DNA from: Pseudevernia furfuracea
Taxonomy: Eukaryota > Ascomycota > Lecanoromycetes > Lecanorales > Parmeliaceae
DNA: 64,000 nt
Direction: 5' to 3'
NCBI GenBank assembly: GCA_022315425.1
Contig: JAIUPT010000036.1
Coordinates: 992,001 to 1,056,000, forward strand
The translations under genes were made by a program, and so were the position numbers. Within the stretch, counting starts at the first letter, position 1. The number at the start of each line of letters is the position of its first letter. A model generated the notes under the pieces. The model saw only the letters and a list, made by a program, of their open reading frames with translations, was not told the DNA's origin and did not search any database. Positions 22,965 through 34,790 of this stretch are shown here, piece after piece.

Positions 22965-23566
22965 CCGAATCCACACTGCTTTCGTTGTCGTTTGAGATTG
23001 GTATGCTGACCGTAAGAAGACGCACCAAGGCCGCCCATCTCGTGACTCTCACTCCCTGTGAATTCGTCATACGTCTCACCGCGCATGGAGGAGAGGGATT
23101 GTCTGCCCTGGAACCTTCTGGTGGGAAGGATCTGGCGTAAGAAGTTCTTCCAAGCATCGTCCGTCAATTCTGACTCGCTGGTGTAGTAGCTTCGAGACAG
23201 AGGAAGGACAGGCCAAGGGCTGGAACGCAGTACGGAAGAATTTGGTAAGCGCGGACGATCACCCAAACATGACTGGTGGATGGCTAATAGTATGGGCAGA
23301 AGGAGGAGACGCGCAATGCTCAGGAGATCTCCCCTGAGGCAAAATATGCGATTAACTCGTTCAAGGAGGAGGGCGTGTGGGACAGCGAACCGTCGGACGA
23401 GGCCTGAGAGGGAGGAATTTTCACATGGGTGCAAGCCGTAGTGGCATCGTACATAAAGTCTACGCATCATTTGAGCATGGTTGAGAGACGAGCGATAAGA
23501 AGAAGAATGATTTCGAGCGACGGCGCTGGAGCTAGGAATTTTAGAAGGGCTCGTCGTGTCAGGCAT
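22961..23566 (-). CDS. Hypothetical protein, possible membrane segment
   Basis: Single uninterrupted frame of 201 codons from ATG 23566. It starts Ser-rich, has a central hydrophobic segment (LLSIARLLLLPILLAIH) and ends in a polar region with DDAWKNFLRQILP. I do not recognise the family. It overlaps the stop codon of the zinc-finger gene by four bases, tail to tail. A hidden intron in the middle is possible, because a GT/AG pair around 23205-23290 would shorten it without breaking the frame obviously. Coding status rests on length and composition only. Confidence 0.45.
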   Translation of the reverse strand: MPDTTSPSKIPSSSAVARNHSSSYRSSLNHAQMMRRLYVRCHYGLHPCENSSLSGLVRRFAVPHALLLERVNRIFCLRGDLLSIARLLLLPILLAIHQSCLGDRPRLPNSSVLRSSPWPVLPLSRSYYTSESELTDDAWKNFLRQILPTRRFQGRQSLSSMRGETYDEFTGSESHEMGGLGASSYGQHTNLKRQRKQCGFG

Positions 23567-23710
23567 GGAAACACTTCACAGTAACGAGTGTGTAGATATT
23601 CAAAGCTGGCAGGTCACGACCACCTGATTACACTCTCAGCGTACGAATGAAATATACTTAACTGCTTCGCTGTGTACTTGCCTGGTCGGTATTGCTTCCG
23701 TGGCTCGAGT

Positions 23711-24966
23711 CTATGAAGCTCCAAGAGCCTCCTTCTTTGGATCCTCGGCCTCCCGCAGCTGCTTCATCCTCGCTCCGATACGCTGGTCGATGGAGTCCAA
23801 AAGATCACCCTGCTTTTGGCGAAAGTTTCCCCCGCGTAGCTTGAGCATGGCAGAAAATGGTCCGTTCTGCACCTGCCAGGACTTTGAAGCTGAGCCGAAG
23901 ATTTTGGCAAATGAGCCGTTGAGAGCCTTCCTCGTGGCATCCCACCCTTTCTCCTTGCTGAAGCCCTTGCTGGGAAGTCTATGGCTGTCTCGAAAATGCT
24001 TGAGAGGTCGGATCTTCCCCAGTGTTTCGATGCGGGTTTGCTGGTATGATACCCATGGAGTGACTGGATCGTAGAAGCCGAACTGAGCACCAGTGATATC
24101 CAATGCGTAATCTTCGTCCTCGTTGATGGTGATCTTGAAGATGACGTGCTCAGATTTGGAGCTGTCGCTCTCGTGGCCGTTGGGTTCAACAACAACGACG
24201 CTATGCAGGTTTCAGAGTTAGCATGGCTTCTCTAGCCAAGACAGCAGTTTTCGAGGCAAGCTTGGGCACTATCAAGAGCATCCAGCTCTCGAAACAAGGT
24301 CCTTCGACCCCGGTATTGGTACTATTAAGGAAGAATTTCGAACCGTGCTTACCGACGTTGATATTTAACTTTCGGAATCAGAACCTCTGCGACCTTGAAT
24401 GGGACATCTGTGACGTGTTAGTCTAATCGTATTACTGTTGGGGTTCATCGCCGCCCTCCAGCCTTGGACCGCTGGTATGTGATTGTGATGGGTTCCTGAC
24501 CTTGCAGCATAGCCTCAACAAGAACTTGCATGTAGTCTTCAGAGCTACCACAATTCATCCAGGCCATAGCAGCCTGTTTGTCTTGATCGCTGTGCAAATG
24601 CTCTGAAGGAAATGGATTGAGTATGCTCCGATCCTTTGGCCCCTCCCAGACGTAAAGAGTGTCTTCCTTCGCCTCTACCGCCACGACATCCAAATCAAAG
24701 ATCCGCTCGACAAGACGGAAGAACGCGAGCTTTGCGGTCTCCCCCACACAATACAAAGATCTCCGGTCCTGAGCCTTCTTGCATTCGGACTTGTGAAACT
24801 TCCAGTCAACTTTCTGGCACTTCACGCTGCAGTACCATACAGTCTCGACGTGTCCTCCTTCGCCATCTGGCGCTTTATGGCAGCCGTTGCAGAGTTGCGT
24901 GGCAGCTTCCCTGCAGCGGCCACATATGTTGATTGCTCCATCTGCTTCTTCTGTAGAGAAATCCAT
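23711..24966 (-). CDS. MYND-type zinc-finger protein
   Basis: Three exons (24966-24501, 24407-24353, 24200-23711) join to 336 residues. The MYND finger is at residues 15-62: CGRCREAATQLCNGC, then WYCSVKCQKVDWKFHKSEC, giving the C-x2-C...C-x2-C...C-x3-C...H-x3-C pattern. The rest (FRLVERIFDLDVVAVEAKED, LIPKVKYQRRVVVVEPNG, ITGAQFGFYDPVTPW, ETLGKIRPLKHF) looks like the uncharacterised domain that follows MYND in many fungal proteins; it often includes a conserved tract describing the current substrate ('...GAQ.G..D...PW..Y'). MYND fingers mediate protein-protein contact. The first intron uses donor GTCAGG and branch GACTAAC. The second intron (24201-24352) is an introner-like copy. Confidence 0.9.
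24201..24352 (-). repeat. Introner-like intron copy B (152 nt, in MYND gene)
   Basis: Splices GTAAGC...GCATAG between KVKYQRR and VVVEPNG. The 3' block GAAGCCATGCTAACTCTGAA is nearly identical to that of copy D (GAAGCCATGCTGACTCCGGA). Confidence 0.7.
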
Positions 24967-26848
24967 GTTGAAAGGTACCCTGTATCCACGTGGTCAGATG
25001 AGGGATGTTGTGGTCTTGTATGACCAGAGGGTATGGGGCTTGCAGTATTTGAGGAACGGATGTTAATTGTGTTATCGTCTTGATCAGGGTGCGGAAGCTG
25101 TGGCTGCTTTTAGAAGTTGGTGGTTGATCGTGGTTATAGACCGAATGAGGCGGTCGCACAAAGGCCGTAAGATTGTTTGAATATTGGGAGTGATTGCCCG
25201 GACGTTTTGTCTCATAGATGTAGAGAGCTCATTTGTGTTGACAAACAGATTCCACAACGAAGTCACTATTAAATCGTACCGGGTCCAGCAAAGGTGCTAA
25301 TAACAATGATCAAGGCAAGGACATGAACAGGTTGTAACGATCTCAGCATAGACTTGCAAAATAGTCACCGCCACGGTACGACAGCTTCAGTATAAGTCGT
25401 GTCATAGTTCAACCTCCAGCGAGCAACTTTGCACCTCTTTCACTCCACAGAAGTATCTAACCGAATCATTCGGCGGTGTGCAGCCTGCAGCTGCTTCTCA
25501 ACAAAGGTTGCCATCTCCATGTCAGACTCCTTGATGCAAAAGCTGCAGCCAGCCTTTTGCCTGGCCATTATTGTCTGCTAGTCTATGCCACATCTTCCTC
25601 GTTTGCAACAGTATCCTGCTCCTCGACCAGCCAGCCTTTTGCCTGGCCATTATTGTCTGCTAGTCTATGCCACATCTTCCTCGTTTGCAACAGTATCCTG
25701 CTCCTCGACCAGCTTCACCACTCCCAATCTGCAGCCTTATCCATTGTTAAATTCCTCAAGCCTCTATACTTTTCACTTCTTGGTATGCTCCATTAATTAT
25801 GAATGCTTCTTTGAACGCTTGACGCCTAGCTGCATTCACATCGTTAGTGAAAAGAGGATCCATGTTTGGAAGGCCGTTTGGTTGTTTCAACGCATGAAAC
25901 CTGAACAGGATGTCCAAGAATCATCACAAAGACGTCACTGATGCACCTGTGTTCCACAATCCATCACTCTTGACCACGATCCAACCAACGGACAGGTTTT
26001 TGGAAAGCGAGATCGAGGGGCGCATCGTAGCAGATACCGGAACCCTCCGACATTGCTATTTCAGACGAGGAGTTCTGTGCAATGGGCTTATGCGAATGCC
26101 GGACAGCCTTGCGCTTGTGTAGAGTACGAGGAGCAGTCATGGGAGCCTGAGCCTCTCAGCTCAGCTTGATTGAACTGCGCCCCTTTGGTACCCTTTTTGA
26201 GCTAGTCTGGAAAATAAATAAATAGCGTGTCGCGAGCAGCCCCTCAACGACAAGGCCTCTTCATCGTCAAAGCTCTTTGTGTCTTTGGCTGGACAACAGA
26301 GCTCTGGACATGAGACAGAAAACCTCAATTGAGCAGGTGCCCTCTAGAGAAGGATCAATCCCCTGGTATGGCAAGTCGAACTTGGCCTAAGTAGGCTTGA
26401 CAGCCATCTACAAGGCGCAAGCCTGCCTGCCAGCTGCCAATTTGATCCTGAGCAGCAAGAGAGAGGACAAGGCTACAGAACAATGACATCAGAGCCGACT
26501 GTGTATTGGCTGCTAATTGACCAAATGCTAATTAGATGAATGTTCGCTTGTGTACAGCAAGGCCATGCCCTCCTTCACAATCCCTCAATTGCACGGAGCG
26601 CTAGCCCTCGACCAACGTGAGGGATATGATTCACACATCATGTGCATCGGCGAATGGCCGTTTTGAAGGCCTATCAAATCAGTTAAAAAGCTGACTTGGC
26701 CTTGACAGCATGACAGGTCATCAAATCTTAGCCTGTTTACTTTTGGTGTGATCTCCCAATCCATTACTCCCTACGAACGATTCATAATCGATACCTGTGC
26801 AGCACTCCTGCAATAACTCCGTTTCCTTCGACCATCCACCACCCTCTA
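24967..26848. other. No gene recognised (1.9 kb), contains tandem duplication
   Basis: Upstream of both the MYND gene (-) and the Ser-rich gene (+). No supported frame. It holds the 82-bp duplication listed separately. Confidence 0.5.
25546..25709. repeat. Perfect 82-bp tandem duplication
   Basis: Units 25546-25627 and 25628-25709 are identical (each begins CAGCCAGCCTTTTGCCTGGC). The unit length is not a multiple of three, and no gene covers it. Confidence 0.93.
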
Positions 26849-28522
26849 ATGCCTGCCACCACGAATACTACTCAACGCCCCTTCGAGATATTCCATAGAG
26901 CGCACCGAGGATCCAATAGTCAGCACGGCGCCTCTGAGACGAATGTTGAGTTACCTTTTCACGGTAGCTGTTCAAGATGTCACCACTTCCACATGAACCA
27001 CCTATTCACATTTTCCCTCGACTCCACGATACATACAAGGCTATCCTGCGCAAGGTGCAACCACCCTATGTTTGGATTGGGGAGGGCCTCAACCCAAAAT
27101 ACCCTCGCTTCTGTCGAATCCGATTCCACATTTGCCCCAAGAGTCTGCGTCGATCAACCTCGACTACAACCAGCATCGCAGGCAGAGGCAGTGCCGGGCA
27201 CTTCAGGGCTTGGGCTGTTGGCTACGATCACGGAGCGCAGGTCTCCAGCAACCAGTCGATCTGTTTCGCATATCAGCACTCGAGCGCCGACGTTGGCGGC
27301 CTCCCTAGCTGGTGAAGAATCCGTGGAGAATCATGATTCGCCAAAGGATACTGCTCAAGGGAGTCCAGAAGAGCAGACCATATATCCGCAGACTGCCACT
27401 CTAAGACGTCTTCGAACAATTGGTCGTCGGTTCAAGCAGCGCTTTCATGCCAAACGAAGAGAGTGGAAATTGTCTCGAATAGGGCTACAGATTACTAGAA
27501 CGGTAGAACCTGCAAACGAAGCTCCAGAATCTTCTGCTACACCTTTCGCCGGACCGGTTCTGTCAGACGCTCGTATGACCAGCTCGACCGGCGATGTATC
27601 TGCTTTGGCTTCTACGATTGAATTCTCTTCAGATCAGCGGCGGTCAAGCAACACCGAAGAGCTGGTCGAAGGAACAGAACATGACACAGAGGACAGGCAT
27701 GCGTCCCTTCGTGCACGACGTCGTGAAACAACCCTTGCAAGAGAAAGGGAAGCTGCATCGATTCGGAACTGCGAGTGCAGTCCTGAGTGTCCCTGCTCCA
27801 GCGGTTCCCGTATCGTTCAAGTTGATAGAGCCGAAACGCCCGAGAACATTAACGTGCCTGGCTACCTCTTCCCTCACCATCATTCTTCCACTGAAAGCAG
27901 CAATAGTCAACCGTCTCAAAATGGTGCACAAGGACTGGACTTTCTCCACATTGGCGGTCACTTCGACTCAATGCGGAGGTCATCAAGTGTTGATGAATCA
28001 AGCTCCGCTGCGGAAAGTGGTCCGAGGCGGGTTAGTCTCAGTCAAGGCTCAACACTTTGGAGCAATGGAAGCTCTGTCTCCTTACGGCCCAGGCGACCGC
28101 TTGTTGGTCGAGCTTCTAGCATGCCTGTTGGCACTCGTGCCCGATATCTTGCTGGCGTTCGAACTAGCTCGCATACCAACGGCTCAATCCCGGGCTCAGG
28201 CTGGATTGAGACCGCCCGAGCTCCCAGCTCGCTCGACGAGGGAAGCATGCCTGGACGCACAAGCCAAACGGAATCTTCTCAAAACGACGATATTTCTTCG
28301 CACGTAAGCTCTACAAGCCTCGCGAATCTTCCTGATCCTCAAGAAGAGGAGCAAATGGTTGACGGGGTGAGCCCTGCGAGCCACACACCAATGCCTGACG
28401 GCAACGAAGTCACCCCAACACCACACAGCGGCATCCGGTTAGGCGGGAACTTAGATGGAGTGTTGCCAGTGGGCTCCGATGGGCTGTCAAGCGCTTTACA
28501 GGAACTTGCGGATCGGGAATAA
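26849..28522 (+). CDS. Ser-rich protein of unknown function with N-terminal Cys pairs
   Basis: Intronless frame of 557 codons from an ATG in good context. Residues 38-75 have two Cys pairs (CSRCHHFHMNH and LSCARCNHPMFG) spaced like a small zinc ribbon. Residues 185-215 form a basic stretch (LRRLRTIGRRFKQRFHAKRR). A second Cys cluster, CECSPECPCSSG, lies near 305. The remainder is Ser/Thr/Pro/Glu-rich and disordered, with several RRSSS-type sites that could be phosphorylated. This layout recurs in ascomycetes as an uncharacterised conserved protein. No function can be given. Confidence 0.88.
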   Translation: MPATTNTTQRPFEIFHRAHRGSNSQHGASETNVELPFHGSCSRCHHFHMNHLFTFSLDSTIHTRLSCARCNHPMFGLGRASTQNTLASVESDSTFAPRVCVDQPRLQPASQAEAVPGTSGLGLLATITERRSPATSRSVSHISTRAPTLAASLAGEESVENHDSPKDTAQGSPEEQTIYPQTATLRRLRTIGRRFKQRFHAKRREWKLSRIGLQITRTVEPANEAPESSATPFAGPVLSDARMTSSTGDVSALASTIEFSSDQRRSSNTEELVEGTEHDTEDRHASLRARRRETTLAREREAASIRNCECSPECPCSSGSRIVQVDRAETPENINVPGYLFPHHHSSTESSNSQPSQNGAQGLDFLHIGGHFDSMRRSSSVDESSSAAESGPRRVSLSQGSTLWSNGSSVSLRPRRPLVGRASSMPVGTRARYLAGVRTSSHTNGSIPGSGWIETARAPSSLDEGSMPGRTSQTESSQNDDISSHVSSTSLANLPDPQEEEQMVDGVSPASHTPMPDGNEVTPTPHSGIRLGGNLDGVLPVGSDGLSSALQELADRE

Positions 28523-31366
28523 CAGACCACGAGGTTCATTCGTCAGAAACTCTAGCCAACGATCGCTCTGACTGGAAGTATTATACCTTCGTGACCAGAT
28601 TCAGTTTCATTGACTTCGATCTTGCGAGCACCTGTCCTTTTGTAGCAGCGGCTATACTAGTCCACTCTCGACTTCTAAATTCAACATTCCAGCTCTTGGA
28701 TATCCTGAAACGGTGCAATCGATGGAGAACAAGCTTTGCAAAGATATGGCGTTGATGAGGGAGTGGAAAAGTTTACTCTATTGGTGGACGCTCTTTGCGT
28801 TTTAGCGTTATCCCATTTTTCTTGCATGGTGATGGTATCAGTGCTTGTAAATTCCCAAGGGCTGTCGTCAGATTTTGTGGGTTTTGTGATTTTTGACGTG
28901 TATGGCCGCTATGATACATGGTCCAACTGCGGGTGGTTTCCGTGTATTTAAGTCTCATAAACGCAATTTTCAATACACTCAGACAGCGACCTTCTCTCAG
29001 TAGGCCAAAAACCAGCACCCTCATATTCCTTGTACAGAGCCCGTGGGTTGCTACAACGTTGAAGCTGCAAATGGCTTCAAGTTCTCCAGATGGGCTTGCG
29101 AATCGACAGTCGCCTTTACTACTTGAACGAAACCGCTCATGAACATCGGCCTCTATCTTGTCTCATAATTCGGAAAGACCAATGCGAATCTTTACGACCA
29201 AGAACTCTGCTGGGACTAGCGTGAGGCTCCGCCGTTTGCCTACAAGAAGCTCGTTCAGAATGATGCGACTCCCGATTCTTGAGTCAAACCCACGGTTTTT
29301 GCGTCTACACATTCATGACTTATTGCTGTCAAGATTCTCCATTATTCATCCGTCGCTGCTGCTGACGAAGCCCAGATACTGCAACCATTCACTCTTCCAG
29401 GAGACATCCTCGATATCTTCGATCATAGTCGCTGATGGACTCGAAGGAAACCCCGAAGCTGTAAGGGTGGTAGATTTTGGTCAAAACGGCGGGATTGACG
29501 GTCGGTCGATGCGTACGATAGATTGCACAAGAGACACGCACGCATGCTTGGACAAGCGACCTTCAGGTGCCCATCACAGGGATTTTTAAACTATGAGAAG
29601 CGATGAGGAAAGCAGAGTGATGGAAGAGACGGAGACGCCTGGATCGATACATACACTATTGGTCTGGCGGCGATGTATGAAACCCCAAGGCGAAGGCCGG
29701 TGACTGTCCTCATGAATTACTTGGGTTGCAGATTCCCATTCAGGTCTCAAGCGGTGTGTCCCTTAGGGACTGTTGGAAGCTCGGAATGAGATGAGAAGGA
29801 TGGCTAGGTGAGTGGGATTTATGGGCCTACTGTATACTCTACTAGTACTGTATACTAGTACTGCATCTACAACGAAACCAAGGATGCCGAACAAAGGACA
29901 GGCATTATCAGCAGTGGTCTCCTACCTTACTGTAACGACGATCAGCAGGATTAGAGATGGAAGCGCTTGAGGGACTTACTCGGCATCTACCGGCCCGAGT
30001 AATTGTATCGTACTACTTAGCAAGGGATCTCGAGACGACATGGTTTTCTCGCAATTCAATTTTCCTACAATGGAGTATATGTATAGAGAGTACCGGCCAA
30101 AATTTCGGAGCCGCATGACTGCGTGCGATCTACTTCTGTCTTGTAGCCACAGAGTTAACCCCTTTTCGGCCGGGGGGCCATCCCTTCAACACCAGCCTCG
30201 GCACTGCTAGTAGCTATCATTCCGTTCATATTGTACTACAAGCTTGAGCACCCGAGGCACCCATTAAGTCCCTGACGTTGTGTCTATGTCCCTCGGTACA
30301 CCATTTTCCTCACCAATAAGGGTGTTCGATTGGACCTAAATGATTGAGAACCAGGGCCAAGATAACAATCCGGGAGGAGCCAATTGACTTTGGAGGAGAA
30401 TTTGGGGACCATCCATAGCCTCGTCCTCCTGCTTCAAATTCATTCGGTTTGGTGTTCAGAACACTATTCTGGGGCAATCCAGCATTACCAAATCACAGCA
30501 CTTGAAATTATGACCGTCGCATTTGTTTTTCTGTTCTGTCTTCATATATATGGCTTTTGCCTACACCTACCACAAAGATGTCGAGTATCCTGTGGTTTCG
30601 GATATACGGAATGCCGCGCTGGCCACCGACGGAGTCACCCCAATGAAATTTCGCCGCTTGAGAACTTGATCCAATTGTTCTCCAAATTTGAAGGGGCACG
30701 ATCAAGGGTGTATTAGAAGGTTCTACTGGGGAATTGCGCGTAAATCACGATTAACATAGGAGAGTCTTTCAACTTTAATTTCACAAATGAGTCCACACCA
30801 GGGCGAACCAAACACGCAGGATGTATGAAGCTTCTGCTAATGTTAGATCCGTTATGTCCAGCGCCTAATTCTCACCGACAGGAACCGCAGTCAGGGTGCC
30901 AGCTGGGGCAACGTACTTTGGCATCTTTTTCATCATGCATTTAATCCTCTTAAGCGCGGGACTTGATCAAAACACAGATACGGAAAGTTACCAGCTTCGC
31001 CTTGCTTTCACAAATGCTTTTTCAGTCGATCCTGACTTTGACAAAGGATCAAGAGGACTCGATAGCCCAAGTTTGATTCCGGACTTCTCGATGTACTAGG
31101 GGCTGTGTTGTTGCCTGGAAGCCTCGTTCGTAATCATCGAGCGCAGGACCGTCAAATCAGAATGTTTATATGAATTCATAAGCCGCAAAGGTGGACTTGA
31201 GAAGCTCCCTACCAGTACCGGTCTAATTTGCCGCGTTTTAACCTCCAAATCATTCACACAACAACCGTTGGTCCAGTGACTAGCAAAACAATCCTCGTAG
31301 AATATGCAGATACTCAGATCCTATACGTCTAACGAATGGAGAATCGTCCAGCTATCCCCAGGAATC
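28523..31366. other. No gene recognised (2.8 kb)
   Basis: The largest gap of the window. Frames up to 143 codons (29158-29589) have no family resemblance. A stretch around 29080-29230 in another frame (RIDSRLYYLNETAHEHRPLS) reads protein-like but breaks off quickly, so a decayed gene is possible. A short direct repeat of ACTAGTACTGTATACT lies near 29835-29865. Confidence 0.45.
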
Positions 31367-33158
31367 TCAACGTCGCCAGATACGCATCCCAAAACAACCC
31401 CCTGTCTTCGACGTGGACTTTGTGCCTGCTTTGCCAATTCGATGGACAGAAAGATGACTCCATAACATGTCCCTTGTTTTGAATGATCCCATGCAGGCTG
31501 CGACAGGGCAAGTGGAGTCGGCAGTAAGTCCCTCGACACGGACAGGGCCTTTCGATTCGACTAAATCCGTACTCCCCACGGAATCCAAAGACCGTGAAGG
31601 TTTCGGCTTTTCTGGGGTAGTGTCCACGAAAAGCTGCATGAACACCAAGAACTTCTCGATATCTTCGATACTGCTCATGGCACCAAGGCTCACGCGGACG
31701 ATACCCGTGGGTTTGCCGTTGATTTCATCGAGCTCGTTCCCACACCGTAAGCCTTCGTCGAAATTGTCGCGCATCTCTTTCGGCGACATGTCGAGGGCCG
31801 AAGCAATGCCCCCCGGATTGCACACTCCTCCGGTCCGTAACTGGATATTGTTCAAGATTGCAAGTCTTTCAAAGTCTGATTTGCCAATCCATTCTCCTCT
31901 GCTGTTCTGAGCGTTGAATGCAATCGTCGGGCCTTGAGCCCTGCTAGTGCCGTATTTGGAAAGGGATCCTTCGTAGATCTTACAGACCAGCAGACCGTTC
32001 GCATGGGAAAGTCTTGACACCTTTGCATGCAGTATCGTGATGAGATGGCAAGTATGCTTTGAGACATTCTCCATGGAGCCAAACAATCTTTGATGCGCTT
32101 TCAAGGCCACGTTCAACGCGAGGATACTGTGAGAGGCCGGCGTCCCGTCTTCCAGCATTTCATGGAGCGACGTCGACTTCTTTGCGTGCCATGCGTCTGT
32201 GTTTGTTCCGTTGTTTGTCGCATTGATGACCATGTCGACTGTCCCGCCACCAAAGTAACGTCTCTCACTCAAGACGTGACCAGATGCTTTCCTGACAATC
32301 AGAGCGCCAAGATCAGGAAATCCAAAAGTCTTGTAAAAACTCAGGGCTGTAAAGTCTGGTGCATTGTCCGGATCCCTGAGATCCAGTTGAGCGGTTGCGA
32401 CATAAGCCGCCGCGTCAAGAAGGGTAAAAGTCTGGTGGCTTGGTGTGTTGGAAGACCTAATGCCACCGGGCCAGCTCAACGGCAAGCGGCGTCCGTTCAT
32501 GTTGCTCTGTGCAGGGTAGGCAAACAGGCTGACCCCCTCTTCAGTAGAAAGGTCTTGTACAATGTGCTCTTGGGATTTCAGCGAATGGCGGTTATGAATC
32601 CACTCCTCAACCTCTTTGTCAGACGTGAAACATCTATATGATCCACCGGCAGCCTCCCTGACGCCAACGAGGGATGTATGAGAATCCGCATGATAGCTGT
32701 ACCAGGATGTTGCCCTCCGGTTGTGGTCGGACAGACAGGCCATGACCAATTTGATAGCAGCTGTGGCGTTCGCAACGAAGATCAAGTCAAAGTGTTCTGG
32801 GTCCGCTTTGAAGAATGTGAGAGCCTGAAGCCGCGTAGATTCGATGACATCTGTGGAGAGCATTGATGATGGGGAATTCGAGTGAGGGTTGCCGAAAAGG
32901 TCGGTGTTCATCTCTGTTGCAAAGTCTTCCACGAGAGATCTTGGATACGGTGTGGTTCCAGCATGATCGAGGTATACGGTTTCTAGCGAATCTTCCTTAA
33001 ATACTAGCGTCTTGGAGAGCAATACCGAGGGTCATACCTTGGAGGAGAGGGTACTCTTCCTTCCTGATGGCCTCTATTGATCTGGGATATGGGCAGAGTA
33101 CTCTCTTCTCATCTGGTGCGGCGGCTTCTGGCCGTTTGCTCCAGCTTGGCGGCCTCAT
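31367..33158 (-). CDS. MoCo sulfurase-like class V aminotransferase with a C-terminal C2H2 finger
   Basis: The main frame (31367-33022) gives about 550 residues. It is a class V, PLP-dependent cysteine-desulfurase fold of the molybdenum-cofactor-sulfurase type: VYLDHAGTTPYPRSLVEDF, LFGNPHSNSPSS, LIFVANATAAIKLV, TLLDAAAYVATAQLDL, the PLP lysine in ALSFYKTFGFPDLGALIVRK, RYFGGGTVDM, and TGGVCNPGG carrying the cysteine expected to accept sulfur. An N-terminal exon is likely from ATG 33158 (MRPPSWSKRPEAAA...RKEEYPLLQ), but the connecting intron would be only 34 nt or need another junction, so the start is unsettled. Full fungal MoCo sulfurases continue with a MOSC domain. Here the frame ends after a segment with exact C2H2 finger spacing (CPVAACMGSFKTRDMLWSHL...H). 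Either a real domain swap or a truncated MOSC. Confidence 0.85.
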
Positions 33159-34790
33159 CTTGAGTCTTCAATGAAGATTGTCAACGAGGTTAGCCGGCTC
33201 GTTGAAGTTCAACTTATGCAGAGTCCAGTCTACCGTCAAATGCCTACTCAAAATTTTGAGGTCGTATCAATAGCCCACAATCCGGGCTCCAAATCTCTCA
33301 ATCGTGCAACAGTGATGATAGAAAGAATAGTGATATATTTGAGGGCTGAACGGGGTATATGTAACCCTTATGACAATCAACAATAGGCTATAACGGTTGT
33401 AGCTGCGTGGAAAACTCTCGGCGTGTCCGACATGAAGAAGGATTTGTACGCTAGAATTTTGGATCAAGCATACATTGCTACGAATCAGGTCATTGATTGA
33501 GGTCGGATTCACCCAGAGGATTTGGAGCTAGAGGCCCTGGGTTCGTCAACAGATGATACATGCTATGGGGAGAACTGAGCTCGGAATCCGGTCAAGGCAT
33601 CTAACCTGCAGTCTCCGAACGTGTTCGCATATGTATCAAAAGGCGGTGCACACCTAATGTTTATCGAATGGTAAAGCCGTCGGATCAGTCCTCTGCAAAT
33701 GTATCTTGAAATACAGCAACTTTTAGCGCTGATAAGAGAATTCCTCACATCCTTCAAAGTTCAAGTAATGGAAATCATTTTCCGCAGGCTGACGGCAGAA
33801 TTGCCTTGAAATGTGATATCTTTCATCTGCATCGGAGAATATCCCTCACACCCTCAAATGCTGAAGTAGTCGATACTGTCCAATCGCCAATTATTGTTGA
33901 GATTGAGAGACACTGCTACGGTAGGAGCGCAGTGGACGAGTTAAGCTCCCATCGTGAGTGAGACCGGCTGTGATGTATCTTACTTCGATTGTTGGAAAGC
34001 TTGCTTTCTCAATAATGCTCAAGACTGAATGCACTTCAAAAACATTTAAGGTTATTTTAAGGTTGTCCAATCAGATCATCGGATTTCGTGATTTTGAAGC
34101 TAAAACTCACCTTATTTCTTCATTTTGGATCTAAACGCGGGTACGTCTCAAACAGGAAGAATCATAAGGCTGAACTTCGAACATCAACTTCTACAAATCT
34201 ACTTTCTTTGATTTCTTATCATCTAAACAGTATATAATAAAAAAGTGAGTTAATAGAATGATAGAGTAGATTATGCGCTTTCAAATGGGTTTTTATAGAC
34301 GAAATTTAGTTGAGTTCTTGTGAATATATTCAAGAAACAAGAAATGATTACACAGTTACACTCAGTATTTCGATTAAAGTTCAGTTACTCTCGAGCTTGC
34401 GAGAAGGGTCCCTCCGGCAGGAGCTCCCGGAGGGAAGGGGGGTTCAGGGGGTCTCCCCTTGAGAATATGTCTCTCGATTCTCAGGGTAAGATCACTCAAC
34501 CAGGGTTAGGGGTGGTCACCCTGAGAATCAAAATAAGTCAAAAAACCAGTACTCCGCAAGCTTTTCCACTACTGGGTAGCCCCGCGCCCCCAGCACATAT
34601 TATCAGATGTCATTGCCAAGTCTCTCTACTCTAAGATAAGGCTTGTTTCTGAGTGTGCGATTGGCCACTATTGTGAAGGATTCCTTCCTTAGCTGCTTTC
34701 GTCATAGGGTACTTAACATGGTCAGAAGTTGTCCGAAGCATCTGTACCTGTAAGAAGATTATACGGTATCAAGCACATTGTTTTCTCCGC
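33159..34790. other. No gene recognised (1.6 kb), AT-rich then GC-cluster
   Basis: AT-rich from about 33980 to 34380, then a GC-rich patch with hairpins (listed separately), then the 5' flank of APC10. No supported frame. Confidence 0.5.
34405..34528. repeat. GC-rich patch with two hairpins
   Basis: CCCTCCGG...CCGGAGGG around 34409-34433, and a perfect 12-bp inverted repeat GATTCTCAGGGT (34477-34488) / ACCCTGAGAATC (34517-34528) with a 28-nt loop. The patch stands out against AT-rich surroundings, like GC clusters of fungal mitochondrial DNA or the end of a mobile element. Confidence 0.65.

Noticed and set aside
27594..28307. 237-codon frame inside the Ser-rich gene
   Set aside because: Alternate frame of the same strand; no family resemblance and lies wholly within the longer real frame.
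29158..29589. 143-codon plus-strand frame
   Set aside because: No domain, no ATG context or continuing exons; overlapping protein-like stretch in another frame breaks off.
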